NCBI RefSeq assembly: GCF_900116765.1
Contig: NZ_UETC01000004.1
Location: 186,001-250,000 of the forward strand
From: Jannaschia seohaensis
Lineage (GTDB): Bacteria > Pseudomonadota > Alphaproteobacteria > Rhodobacterales > Rhodobacteraceae
Direction of reading: 5' to 3'
Length of the DNA stretch: 64,000 nt
The notes under the pieces are model-generated. The model did not search any database and was not told the DNA's origin. It saw only the letters and a program-made list of their open reading frames with translations. Within the stretch, counting starts at the first letter, position 1. The number at the start of each line of letters is the position of its first letter. This document shows, in pieces, positions 1 through 8,216 of the stretch. A program made the translations under genes and the position numbers.

Positions 1-99
1 GGTGGGATAGGTCTCCCGCACGAAGAGGATCAGCATGGCGGCCAGCGTGGCCAGCGTGATCCAGGCCTCAACCGATTGCGGCAGGTCGAGCCAGGTCAT
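1..99 (-). CDS. SLC13-type permease, N-terminal fragment (runs off the left edge)
   Basis: Only the first 33 residues are visible, beginning MTWLDLPQSVEAWITLATLA and continuing into a hydrophobic helix that ends near FVRETYPT. This opening, a short amphipathic stretch and then a membrane helix followed by 'RE..P', resembles the start of SLC13/DASS or CitT-type anion permeases. The ATG lies 13 bases beyond the stop of the YmdB-like gene on the same strand, so the two are probably cotranscribed. No strong Shine-Dalgarno is visible. The family call rests on a short stretch and on remembered roseobacter gene order, so it is moderate at best. Confidence 0.5.
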   Translation of the reverse strand, partial: MTWLDLPQSVEAWITLATLAAMLILFVRETYPT

Positions 100-112
100 C
101 CGGTGGGCGCTT

Positions 113-925
113 TCAACCCGGCGCCGCCTGCGTCAGGCGCCCGCCCACGCGCACGGGCGCGACCGACCGCGCCAGCCCGGTCGCGTCGTCCGTCTCGACG
201 AAGAGGCCCGACAGCGTCGCCTCGCCGCCCGCCGGCTCGAACCGGGCCTTGGCCATGCCCGTGACGAAGCGGCGCATCGGCTCGGCTTTCTCCATGCCGA
301 TGACCGAGTTGTAGTCGCCGCACATCCCCGCATCGGTCATATAGGCCGTGCCGCCCGGCAGGATCGTCGCATCTGCGGTCGGCACATGGGTGTGGGTGCC
401 AACCACGACCGAGGCCCGCCCGTCGCAGAAATGGCCCATCGCCATTTTCTCCGAGGTCGCCTCGCAATGGATGTCGATCAAGATGGCGTCCACGGTCTTG
501 CCCAGCACCTGACCCTTCAGCAGCGTATCCACCGGGGCGAACGGATCGCTATAGGGCCGCGACATGAAGACCTGGCCCAGCACCTGCGCCACCAGCACGC
601 GTTTGCCGCCGATCTGGTAGATCCGGGCGCCCTTTCCCGGCGCCGCTTTGGCGTAATTGATGGGCCGCAGGATACGGGTTTCCTGTTCGATGGCCTGCAT
701 CATGTCCTTCTGGTCGAAGGCATGGTCGCCCAGCGTAATCACATCCGCCCCGGCCTCCAACAGGTCCTTGGCTTGCGCGGTGTTGAGGCCGCGCCCCGAG
801 GAGGCGTTCTCCCCGTTGACGATGACCGCATCGAGCCGCCACTCGGCCCGCAGGCCAGGAAGCCGCTCCGCCACGGCGGTCCGGCCCGCCCGCCCCATCA
901 CGTCGCCGAGAAAGAGAATACGCAT
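113..925 (-). CDS. ymdB: YmdB-like metallophosphoesterase (TIGR00282 type)
   Basis: This 270-aa cytoplasmic protein belongs to the calcineurin-like YmdB family, dinuclear-metal phosphodiesterases shown in Bacillus to act on 2',3'-cyclic nucleotides. Visible metal-ligand motifs are GD at residues 7-8, NGEN at 37-40, GDH at 66-68, DIHCE at 151-155 and GTHTHVPTAD around 176-185, in the order expected for the family. Length is normal for the family (about 265). It precedes the SLC13-like gene and may form a short operon with it; the ABC-transporter operon ends 108 bases upstream. Its biological role in Rhodobacterales is not evident from the sequence. Confidence 0.88.
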   Translation of the reverse strand: MRILFLGDVMGRAGRTAVAERLPGLRAEWRLDAVIVNGENASSGRGLNTAQAKDLLEAGADVITLGDHAFDQKDMMQAIEQETRILRPINYAKAAPGKGARIYQIGGKRVLVAQVLGQVFMSRPYSDPFAPVDTLLKGQVLGKTVDAILIDIHCEATSEKMAMGHFCDGRASVVVGTHTHVPTADATILPGGTAYMTDAGMCGDYNSVIGMEKAEPMRRFVTGMAKARFEPAGGEATLSGLFVETDDATGLARSVAPVRVGGRLTQAAPG

Positions 926-973
926 GGAGCGGGGTTACGCGGCCTGACCTGCCGTTGCAACGTCGCCGCTGCG

Positions 974-1001
974 GGCCGAACCCCTCGGGGCGGCTTCGGC
1001 C
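974..1001 (-). terminator. Stem-loop downstream of the ABC permease gene
   Basis: The arms GGCCGAA (974-980) and TTCGGCC (995-1001) pair perfectly and enclose a smaller CCCC-TC-GGGG hairpin. It lies about 30 bases past the stop of the last ABC-operon gene and before ymdB. There is no T-run on the minus strand, so it may be an mRNA-end stabiliser or a factor-dependent stop rather than a classical terminator. Confidence 0.3.
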
Positions 1002-1032
1002 AGAATTTTGGCGAAAACCCTGGCCGACGATC

Positions 1033-2196
1033 TCACCCTTTGACCGCCCCCGCCGTCAGGCCAGACACGATCTGACGCTGGAAGATCATCACCAGCAGGA
1101 AGAGCGGCGCCGTGATGCTGACCGCCGCGGCTACGGCCTCGACCTGGTCGGTGGTTGTCGTCTCGCGGTTGAAATAGCCTGCGATCGCCGGGACCATCGT
1201 CTGGTTCGACGCATCCAGCAGCAGCGAGGTCACGAGGAAGTCGTTATAGGCCAGCAGGAAGCTGAACAGCCCGGTCGTGATCACACCCGGCCACATCACC
1301 GGCATGATGACCCAGCGGAAGGCCTGGAAATGGGTGCAACCGTCGACGCGAGCGGATTCGTCCAGGTCCACGGGAATGTTCTGGAAGAAGCTGCGCAGCA
1401 TCCAGATGGTGAAGGGCTGGTTGATCGAGACCAGCACCGCGATCACCGCGAGGGGTTGGCCATAGAGGGTCGGGGCGTTCTCGCCCAGGATCGGGGACAG
1501 GATCTCGGCGGAGTTGATGAAGACCGGCAGATAGCCCGCGACCAGCACCGAATGGGGCAGGGCGCGGAACACCAGCGCGATGATCAGGATCCAGAAGGCA
1601 AGTGTCGAGCCCGAGCGCGCCAGCCCATAGCCTGCCAAAGTCCCAACCGTCAGCGAGACGGTCACCACGCCCACCGTGACGATGAGCGAGTTGCGGAAGT
1701 TCTCGTAGAAGGCGTTCTCGACCCAGACGGCCTGATAATGCTCCGTCGTGATCCCCAGGATTGGCTGGCCCAGCGGGCCCAGCAGACCCTCCAGAGGCGC
1801 GGCGACCAGCGGCAGAAAGAAGAAGAAGCCGATCACGAAGAGCGTGCCGAAGCCCAGCGCGACGACGGCCCAGTTGAAGATCCGGTGCAACGTGCCCTCT
1901 GCCACGGTCATCGGCATCAGCAGTTTCGTTGCGGCCTTGATCGCGAGCCACGCCAAGGCGATCCCCAGCACGATGTCCACGATCGACACGCCATTGCCAT
2001 CAGAGAGGGTCCGGGGGCCTGTCAAAACCTCCCACGCGGAGGAGGAGAAGGCGTCGACCGGCGATTTGAACGACATCGCCAGGATCCAGACCAGCGGGAA
2101 GGCCGCGAGCAGAAGCCAGACCAGAAGGAACGCGTTCGAGGCGAGCTTCAGCGATAAGGGCTGCCGCATGGCCCGGGGCAGGGAGGCGTCGGACAT
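1033..2196 (-). CDS. Sugar-type ABC transporter permease (MalG-like, with an N-terminal insertion)
   Basis: This is the inner-membrane permease of a carbohydrate-type ABC importer. The conserved C-terminal half holds the EAA loop at about residues 279-302 (LDESARVDGCTHFQAFRW), where the ATPase docks, flanked by hydrophobic helices. At 387 aa it is roughly 100 residues longer than a usual MalG-type permease. The extra part lies at about residues 50-150, between the first helix with its FKSP segment and the HYQAVW...NSLIVTVG core, and carries two additional hydrophobic segments. The partner MalF-like permease is 48 bases upstream. No ATPase gene is present in the operon. The substrate cannot be read from the sequence; the GMC oxidoreductase neighbour suggests a sugar or polyol (inference). 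Confidence 0.9.
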   Translation of the reverse strand: MSDASLPRAMRQPLSLKLASNAFLLVWLLLAAFPLVWILAMSFKSPVDAFSSSAWEVLTGPRTLSDGNGVSIVDIVLGIALAWLAIKAATKLLMPMTVAEGTLHRIFNWAVVALGFGTLFVIGFFFFLPLVAAPLEGLLGPLGQPILGITTEHYQAVWVENAFYENFRNSLIVTVGVVTVSLTVGTLAGYGLARSGSTLAFWILIIALVFRALPHSVLVAGYLPVFINSAEILSPILGENAPTLYGQPLAVIAVLVSINQPFTIWMLRSFFQNIPVDLDESARVDGCTHFQAFRWVIMPVMWPGVITTGLFSFLLAYNDFLVTSLLLDASNQTMVPAIAGYFNRETTTTDQVEAVAAAVSITAPLFLLVMIFQRQIVSGLTAGAVKG

Positions 2197-2244
2197 CGGG
2201 TCAGGCTCCGTTTGAGAACGTCATCGGGCGGGCACAGGCGCGGC

Positions 2245-3264
2245 TCATCTGCCGCGATGCTCTTGCCAGGTGCGCCGCAAGGGCGCGGCCAGCAGGATCA
2301 CCACCCCGACCATGGTCAGCATCGCCGAGGCCGAGGCCGAGGAAATCGCCCGGTTCCCCGCATCGTCCGGGGTCAGGTAGTCATAGGTGAGATATTGCAG
2401 CGTGATGCGGTAGCTCTCGGAAGAGAACGCGATCACTTCCTCGAAGGCGCGATAGGCGTCCATCAGATGGATCAGCGTGATGAACACGATCAGCGGCATC
2501 AAGTGAGGGATCACGACATAGCGCAGCCGTTCCCACCGTGAGGCGCCGTCGATCACCGCCGATTCCAGCGTGTCCTGGTTCACGGTCTGGAGCCCCGCAT
2601 AGAAGATCACGAAAGCGAAGGGCGCTACGTGCCAGACCCGGTAGAACATCATCAGGAACTCGATGGCCCAGCCATTGGCCGCGATGCTGAGATCGGTGTT
2701 GAACAGCGCCTCCAGCCAGACCGTCACGATCCCATCGCCATAGAATAGCCACCGGATCGAGAGTCCGCCGATCACCGGGGTGATGATAAAGGGCAAGAGT
2801 GAAACGAAGATCACTGGCCCCTTGATCGCCTTGGTCGCGTTGTTGACCACGACCGCGATGGCGAGGCCCAGCCCAAGGACCAGCGGCAGGGTGATCAGCG
2901 TGAAGGTCAGCGTGAACCGCAGCGCGCGCCAGAAATCGATCCGCAGGAGCGCGCCGAGGTCGAAGCTGGTGATCGCATCGACGAAGCGCTGTCCGCCCAA
3001 GACGTTGGCGTAGGAGGAAAAGCCCACCCATTCGGTCGTGGTCACGGTGTCGCCGTTCTCGTCGAGCACCGGGATGGTCTTGACCTCGGTGACGCAGTTC
3101 TGGGTCAGGAAACCGGCGGAACAGGTCTCCACCTCTTGGGTCGTGAAGACGGGCTGCGTGACCTGGAAGGAGTTCAGGAGAACCGACACCAGCGGGAAGG
3201 CGATAAAGAGCAACATCAGGAAGACCGATGGCCCCACGAACATCGCGAATGTCTTGAACTTCAT
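2245..3264 (-). CDS. Sugar-type ABC transporter permease (MalF-like)
   Basis: This 339-aa integral membrane protein has a first helix at residues 6-30, then a periplasmic loop of about 70 residues (33-105) containing two cysteines (48, 57). Five further hydrophobic segments and an EAA loop at about 232-257 (LESAVIDGASRWERLRYVV) follow. The extended loop after the first helix is typical of MalF-class subunits. I chose the ATG at 3264 because MKFKTFAMFV begins a normal first helix and a GGGGAG sits just upstream; an upstream in-frame start would add 32 unlikely polar residues. It pairs with the MalG-like permease downstream. A 144-base gap separates it from the upstream GMC gene and could hold an internal promoter. 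Confidence 0.9.
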   Translation of the reverse strand: MKFKTFAMFVGPSVFLMLLFIAFPLVSVLLNSFQVTQPVFTTQEVETCSAGFLTQNCVTEVKTIPVLDENGDTVTTTEWVGFSSYANVLGGQRFVDAITSFDLGALLRIDFWRALRFTLTFTLITLPLVLGLGLAIAVVVNNATKAIKGPVIFVSLLPFIITPVIGGLSIRWLFYGDGIVTVWLEALFNTDLSIAANGWAIEFLMMFYRVWHVAPFAFVIFYAGLQTVNQDTLESAVIDGASRWERLRYVVIPHLMPLIVFITLIHLMDAYRAFEEVIAFSSESYRITLQYLTYDYLTPDDAGNRAISSASASAMLTMVGVVILLAAPLRRTWQEHRGR

Positions 3265-3408
3265 CCCCGGACTCCCCACCGCGTTTGTGGGAGCGTTGCA
3301 TACGTAGTCAGTCGCTGTCGACAGTTTTGTCGCACCCCTGCCTCCAACAGGGCACGGCACGGGCGAGACGGCGCAGAATCGGGCGGCCGGCGAACCCGCC
3401 GCGGGCTC

Positions 3409-4953
3409 TCAGCCGACGAGGGCGGCGGAGATGAGCTGTGCCGCGCGGTGACCGATCGTCATGCTGGGCGCGTTCGTGTTGGAGGATGGGATCGACGGAA
3501 TCACGGAGGCATCGGCGACCCATAGCCCCTCACGGCCGCGGACGGCGAGATCGGGGGCGACCGGCGCTGTCATGTCCCCCATCCGCTCCCCCATCCGCAG
3601 CGTGCCGACCGGATGGTAGGAGGTGCCGCAGCTTTGGGTGACATACTCGGCCAGAGCATCCCGCGTCTGGACATCGGGTCCGGGATGACGCTCGGGCGCG
3701 CGGTGCGGCCCCAGCGGCGCGCGGGCCAGCACCTCCCGCAGGCGCGCCAGCCCGGCCACAAGGATGTCCCGGTCTGAGGGGTCCGACAGCAAACCCAAAT
3801 CGATCTCCGGCGCGGCGCGCGGATCCGCCGAGGCAAGGCGCAACCGCCCCCGGGAGCGGGGGCGGCAGACATTCACATCGGCGAAATAGCCCGACCCCAT
3901 CGTGATCATCCGGCCCTGCCAGCCCATCATATAGGGGATGAAATGGACCTGGATATCGGGCCGGGCGTCGCCGTCGGACGTGGGCGGCATGGCGCGCAGG
4001 AACGCGCCGGCCTCCACGAAGTTGGAGGCCATCCGACCGTCCCGCCGCAAGAGCCACCGAAACGGCGCGCCGGCCCAGGCCGGGAGCTGATCCAGAGTCA
4101 GCCCATAGCCGGAGCGCGGCCCGGCATGGTGGAGGCCGACGGAGGGATGGTCGTGCAGGTTGGCGCCGACCCCCGGCGCGTCCTGGACGACCTCGATCCC
4201 ATGCGCGCGCAGATCCGCCGCCGGGCCGACGCCCGAGCGCATCAGGATCGCCGGAGAGCCGATCGCCCCCGCGCTCAGCACCACGCCGCGCCGCGCCGTC
4301 ACCACGCGCCCATCGGTCAGGTGGACGCGCGCGGCCCGCGCGCCCTCCCACCCGATGCGGTCCACATTGGCGCCGGTCAGCACCTCCAGCCGGCCCGCCT
4401 TTTGCGCGGGGCGCAGGAAGGCATCGGCCGCGGACCAGCGGCGGCCGTTGCGCATGTTGACATGGAAGACGCCCGCGCTTTCGCGCTCGGGCGTGGGGGG
4501 GCCGTCGTCATTCGCGCCCAGGGCGCGACCGAAGCCTTCGGAGAGAGGGTGCGGGTCCGGCAGCCGCTTCGGAGAGAGGCGGGCCTCGACTGCCTCGAAG
4601 GCGGGCTCCATCTCGGACCAGCCCCAGCCGGGCAGGCCCCATCCGTCGTAATCGTCGGCGCGGCCCCGAAACCAGACCATCGAGTTGATCGACGAGGAGC
4701 CACCCAGCATCCGGCCCCGCGTGACCTTGATCGCGCGGTCGCCCAGACTGGCTTGCGGGGCCGAGCGAAATCGCCAGTCCCGCGCGCTGCCCATCGTCCA
4801 GAGCAGACCGAAAGGAACCTTTACTTGCGGCACCGCATCCGTGGGCCCGGCCTCCAGCACGCAGACCGTGCCGAGTCCGGTCTCGGCCAGGCCCCCGCCC
4901 ACGGCGCATCCGGCGGAGCCCGCCCCGATTACGACGATATCGAACTCCGGCAC
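3409..4953 (-). CDS. GMC-family FAD-dependent oxidoreductase (choline/alcohol dehydrogenase-like)
   Basis: This 514-aa flavoenzyme has the FAD dinucleotide-binding GAGSAG at residues 10-15, the GMC signature region GRMLGGSSSINSMVWFRG near residue 80, and C-terminal active-site elements SYHPVGTLRMG and NTNAPSMTIGHRAAQ. The His of HPVGT and the Asn of NTNAPS are the usual catalytic pair. Relatives oxidise choline, polyols, polyethylene glycol or other primary alcohols. Its place between the binding protein and the permease genes of a sugar-type ABC importer suggests that it oxidises the imported compound (inference). It has no signal peptide, so it should be cytoplasmic. The exact substrate is unknown. 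Confidence 0.92.
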   Translation of the reverse strand: MPEFDIVVIGAGSAGCAVGGGLAETGLGTVCVLEAGPTDAVPQVKVPFGLLWTMGSARDWRFRSAPQASLGDRAIKVTRGRMLGGSSSINSMVWFRGRADDYDGWGLPGWGWSEMEPAFEAVEARLSPKRLPDPHPLSEGFGRALGANDDGPPTPERESAGVFHVNMRNGRRWSAADAFLRPAQKAGRLEVLTGANVDRIGWEGARAARVHLTDGRVVTARRGVVLSAGAIGSPAILMRSGVGPAADLRAHGIEVVQDAPGVGANLHDHPSVGLHHAGPRSGYGLTLDQLPAWAGAPFRWLLRRDGRMASNFVEAGAFLRAMPPTSDGDARPDIQVHFIPYMMGWQGRMITMGSGYFADVNVCRPRSRGRLRLASADPRAAPEIDLGLLSDPSDRDILVAGLARLREVLARAPLGPHRAPERHPGPDVQTRDALAEYVTQSCGTSYHPVGTLRMGERMGDMTAPVAPDLAVRGREGLWVADASVIPSIPSSNTNAPSMTIGHRAAQLISAALVG

Positions 4954-5025
4954 CTAGAATCTCCCCGCGCAAGTCGCGGCCAGGGTAAGCCTCGCCGCTG
5001 CCGGGCCAAGCCCTGAATGGGACTC

Positions 5026-5613
5026 TCAGAGGCCCGACGCGCTGATCGATTCGATCTCGCCGCAGGAATACGCGATGTCGAAGACATAGGTCAGTTTTAC
5101 CCGGCTGCGGCCGACGCCGACCGCGTCGACCGTGAGGTCGATGCGCTCCAGCCCGGCGGGCAGCGGGGCGGACCAGGCGCTGCGATGGGAGCGCGCGCCC
5201 ATCAGCACGCTGAGCACCCAATCATGCTCCGCCGTCCAGGGGGAGCCGGCGCTGACGCGTTCGTCCCGCGTGCCGGCGCCGTAGATGCCGTCGAGATGGG
5301 CGCGTACCTTATCGTACTCCTCGCGCACCGCGTGGCCCTGGGGATCGTAGCGATGCGGAGCCGTGGTCGCGCTCACCTCGCAGATCTGCCCGCCGGGGCC
5401 GACCCGGCCGATATAGGCGACGAACCGGTCGTTCGGCTGCGGTGGGACCAGGAGCAGCCTGTCCTTGATACGGGCGAAAGCCCCGGCCTCGACCGCGGTC
5501 ATGTCCGGCGCGATACCGAAGGCCTGGGCCCGCGCCATCGTGGCGACCCCTGAGAGCAGGACCACCGCGATGACGGCAAGACGAGCGAAGATCGGCACGG
5601 CCCCAACCCCCAA
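5026..5613 (-). CDS. Putative exported protein of unknown function
   Basis: The 195-aa product starts with a clear Sec signal peptide: an Ala/Val/Leu-rich helix to about residue 27, with a likely cleavage after ARA near residue 29. The mature part is soluble and contains two cysteines (in QICEVSA and YSCGEIE) that could form a disulfide in the periplasm. I recognise no domain. It lies between the ABC binding-protein gene, from which it is separated by a terminator, and the GMC oxidoreductase, all on one strand. It may therefore be expressed at a lower level in the same operon. Whether it takes part in transport is a guess from position only. Confidence 0.6.
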   Translation of the reverse strand: MGVGAVPIFARLAVIAVVLLSGVATMARAQAFGIAPDMTAVEAGAFARIKDRLLLVPPQPNDRFVAYIGRVGPGGQICEVSATTAPHRYDPQGHAVREEYDKVRAHLDGIYGAGTRDERVSAGSPWTAEHDWVLSVLMGARSHRSAWSAPLPAGLERIDLTVDAVGVGRSRVKLTYVFDIAYSCGEIESISASGL

Positions 5614-5615
5614 GA

Positions 5616-5652
5616 CGAAAAGACCCCGCGAGTATTCCTCACGGGGTCTTAA
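5616..5652 (-). terminator. Rho-independent terminator after the ABC substrate-binding protein gene
   Basis: The arms AAGACCCCGCGAG (5620-5632) and CTCACGGGGTCTT (5638-5650) form a 13-bp stem with one internal mismatch. Read on the minus strand, the hairpin is followed by TTTTC. It sits 44 bases after the stop of the binding-protein gene and overlaps the region just ahead of the next gene. It probably lets the binding protein be made in excess over downstream permeases, a common arrangement for ABC importers. Confidence 0.7.
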
Positions 5653-5693
5653 CGGAGCGTTAAAGACGATCGGTCGCCGTCAGGCGGGCCGGG

Positions 5694-6914
5694 TCAATCC
5701 AGCAGGCCAGCCTCGCGGGCGGCGGAGCTATACGCCTCCTCGACGGCGGCCAGGGCCTCCTCGGCGGTCGCGTCGCCGGTGAAGAAGGCCGGCAATTCGC
5801 TGCCCAGCGCGGTGTGCATCAGGCCCATCTGCGAGGTCGAGGGGTAGGAGGGCGGCGGCGGCGTGGCGGTCGCCGTTGCGATGGCGCCCTGCGCCATCTC
5901 ATCGGGCCGATAGCCGGGCACCAGCCAGATCGCGTCGGAATTGTTGGCCCGGACCATCTCCTCGTCTAGCCCTTCCATGGCGACGCGGAAGGCCGCCTCG
6001 GCCTCCTCGTCGGAGATGTTGGCGGCAATTACGATGCCGTCCCACCACAGCGTCGTCGCAGGCGGCATGCCCGGCTCGGCCAGCGGCGCGGAGGCGGTGG
6101 CGACCCGCCCGACCACGGCGCTCTCTGCCTCGTCGTTCATCGCACCGGCGCGCGACGCCCAGAGGTTCGCCATGGCGATCTTTTCCTGCTGGAACTGCTG
6201 CTGCACGTAGGTCGAATCGGAGACCAGATATTCGGGGTCCATATACTCGGTCAGGCGCTTCATCATCTCCAGCGCCTTCATCCCGGCCTCGGAGTCGACG
6301 TTGGGCGTGCTGTCGGCATTGTAGAACGTGCCGCCATAGCCGACGAACATGTTGTTGAAGTCCTGCGCCAGGTTCCAGCCCGAAGCCATCGTGGCGCCCA
6401 GCGGATACTCGACCACGCCGGCCTCCTCGATGGCGGCGGCGACTTCGAGCACCTCCTCGTAGGTCGTCGGCACCTCCAGCCCCAGCTCCTCGAAGATGTC
6501 CGAGCGGTACATCAGATGCTGGGTGTTCACCATCATCGCGATGGCCATCGTCTTGCCGTCGATCTGAATCAGCTGGTTGGGCGTGAGGTTCTGGCCGTAT
6601 TTCTCGATCAGGTCGTCGAGCGGACGGATCGTGCCCTCGTTGAGGAGCGGCGTGACCGTGCCGTTCGAGACGCCGCCGATCTGGTAGAGCGACGGGTTGG
6701 CGGCGAAGGCGGCGGGCTGCTTCTGGCGGAACTCCTGATCGAGTTCGGCTTCGAAATTGCCGCACTCTGCCATGGCCTCGGACACGGCTTTCCAGGCTTC
6801 GAAGCCGGCCGAGAGCATCTTGATCTCGACCTCATTCTCGAAGGCGCAGGCATGGGCCGCGGTGCTGCCCATCAGGGCCACGGCCCCGGCGAGGGCCAGT
6901 TTCTGGAATGTCAT
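5694..6914 (-). CDS. ABC transporter extracellular substrate-binding protein (sugar type, family 1)
   Basis: The product is a periplasmic solute-binding protein of about 406 aa. I chose the ATG at 6914 (MTFQKLALAGAV) because GGGAG lies just upstream and a Sec signal peptide ending in STAAHA follows. The mature part has the features of family 1 sugar-binding proteins: a tract on binding and refolding lobes (for example MYRSDIFEELGLEVPTTYEE), a WWDGIVIAAN core segment and a C-terminal EEALAAVEEAY helix. It heads a minus-strand operon with the two permeases and the GMC oxidoreductase, and is transcribed divergently from the SnoaL-like gene. A terminator follows it. The ligand is not determinable here. 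Confidence 0.88.
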   Translation of the reverse strand: MTFQKLALAGAVALMGSTAAHACAFENEVEIKMLSAGFEAWKAVSEAMAECGNFEAELDQEFRQKQPAAFAANPSLYQIGGVSNGTVTPLLNEGTIRPLDDLIEKYGQNLTPNQLIQIDGKTMAIAMMVNTQHLMYRSDIFEELGLEVPTTYEEVLEVAAAIEEAGVVEYPLGATMASGWNLAQDFNNMFVGYGGTFYNADSTPNVDSEAGMKALEMMKRLTEYMDPEYLVSDSTYVQQQFQQEKIAMANLWASRAGAMNDEAESAVVGRVATASAPLAEPGMPPATTLWWDGIVIAANISDEEAEAAFRVAMEGLDEEMVRANNSDAIWLVPGYRPDEMAQGAIATATATPPPPSYPSTSQMGLMHTALGSELPAFFTGDATAEEALAAVEEAYSSAAREAGLLD

Positions 6915-7055
6915 TCTACGTCTCCCTGTTGAGGCGGGCCGAGTTGTGCCGGCCCTTTTGGCGGGTGCGTCACGGTCCGCATTCTGATCCCGGCCCGGTG
7001 CGCGGATCAAACCGAATCCCGCTTCACTTCCGACCGCAATCAGCTACGGTATCGC

Positions 7056-7071
7056 GCATGCATACGCATGC
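7056..7071. promoter_or_regulatory. Candidate operator: paired GCATGC words in the divergent promoter region
   Basis: The 214-base gap between the divergent binding-protein gene (start 6914) and the SnoaL-like gene (start 7129) contains GCATGC-ATAC-GCATGC. Each half is itself a palindrome and the two are spaced one helical turn apart, as expected for a dimeric repressor site. No cognate regulator gene is adjacent and no convincing -35/-10 pair was found. This is a pattern-based proposal only. Confidence 0.3.
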
Positions 7072-7128
7072 AAGGGACGCTAGCCGCGGCAGGTCGGCCC
7101 TGGCAAGCGTGAATCTCACGAGGACCCG

Positions 7129-8085
7129 ATGACCGATACACGCCATTTCGTCCGCTCTGGACTGGATACCCTGCTCAAGGCGCCCGAGAGCGCCGCAGAC
7201 ATCCTGGTCCGCGATGCGGTCTGGGACATGATGGCCCCGGTGGAGCAGGTGGCGGGCCGCGACGCGATCGTGTCGGAGGTGATCGCGCCGCTGCGAGCGG
7301 CCTTCGTCGGGCTCCACCGCCGGGACGAGATCGTGATCGGCGGCAAGAACCGCCGGGAGGTCGGCGGGCGCTGGGTGGCCTGCGTCACCCATTATGTCGG
7401 CACCCATCGCGGCCCGCTTTGGGGCGTGGCGCCGTCGGGCAGGCTGGCCTTCCTGCGCGCGGGCGAATTCCACCGCACGGCCGCCGATGGCCGCATCACC
7501 GAGAGCCGGATCATCCTCGATCTGCCCGATCTCATGCGCCAGGCCGGACGCATGCCCTTTGCCGAAGGGCTGGGGACGGAGATGCTGTTTCCAGGCCCCG
7601 CGACCCATGACGGCGTCTGCCCCGATCCGAGGGGAGGCGAGGCCAGCCTCGATCTGATCGAGCGGATGCTCGCCGGGCTTCATAGCTACGACCCCGGCAC
7701 CGTCAGCAGCCCGGGCCAGACCGGCGAAGGCGGGGCCTGGGCCGATGACATGCTGTGGTACGGGCCCGGCGGGATCGGGTCGAACTACCGCTGGGAGGGG
7801 TTCGTCTCGGACCACCGCGCAGCCTTCCTGACCGCGTTCCCGGATCGGAAGGGGGGCAATCACTACTGCCGGATCGGCGACGGGAATTACGCCGCGATCT
7901 CCGGCTGGCCGTCGATGACGATGACGCATCAGGGGCCTTATCTGGGCGTGCCGGCGACGGGAAAGGCGCTGACGCTGCGGGTGATGGACTTCTATCGCTG
8001 CGCCAATGGGCGGATCGCGGAGAATTGGGTGCTGCTCGATTATGTGGATCTGTTCCGTCAGATGGGCCGCAACATTTTGAGCTGA
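7129..8085 (+). CDS. Tandem SnoaL-like (NTF2-fold) protein
   Basis: The 318-aa protein is built from two SnoaL-like halves, roughly residues 10-150 and 175-315. Each ends in a similar stretch: RITESRIILDLPDLMRQAGR in the first and RIAENWVLLDYVDLFRQMGR in the second. SnoaL-like NTF2-fold proteins act as small-molecule isomerases, cyclases or hydrolases, but many have no known reaction. Both halves keep the aromatic-rich pocket region (for example HRGPLWGVAPSG and HQGPYLGVPATG). The gene faces the ABC importer operon across a shared 214-base regulatory gap, so it may process the same imported compound (inference). No signal peptide is present. Confidence 0.75.
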   Translation: MTDTRHFVRSGLDTLLKAPESAADILVRDAVWDMMAPVEQVAGRDAIVSEVIAPLRAAFVGLHRRDEIVIGGKNRREVGGRWVACVTHYVGTHRGPLWGVAPSGRLAFLRAGEFHRTAADGRITESRIILDLPDLMRQAGRMPFAEGLGTEMLFPGPATHDGVCPDPRGGEASLDLIERMLAGLHSYDPGTVSSPGQTGEGGAWADDMLWYGPGGIGSNYRWEGFVSDHRAAFLTAFPDRKGGNHYCRIGDGNYAAISGWPSMTMTHQGPYLGVPATGKALTLRVMDFYRCANGRIAENWVLLDYVDLFRQMGRNILS

Positions 8086-8175
8086 CCGACGCACCGGCGG
8101 GATGACTGGCTGGGCCGGTCGGCGGCGTCGGCTGCGCGGGGGGCAGCTGGGCGGGCGGGCTCATCTGGGCGAGGT

Positions 8176-8205
8176 GGCTCATCGAGCCTGATGGCTCTCT
8201 TCGCC
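8176..8205. repeat. 30-bp dispersed repeat, copy 1, at a convergent gene junction
   Basis: This 30-bp word occurs again at 16862-16891 with a single mismatch (position 17). It contains two alternative short hairpins, GGCTC-ATC-GAGCC and GAGCC-TGAT-GGCTC. Here it lies between the stop of the SnoaL-like gene (+) and the stop of the next minus-strand gene, ending 11 bases before the latter. A role as a bidirectional transcript end is plausible. Confidence 0.65.
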
Positions 8206-8216
8206 AGGGCGCGTCT

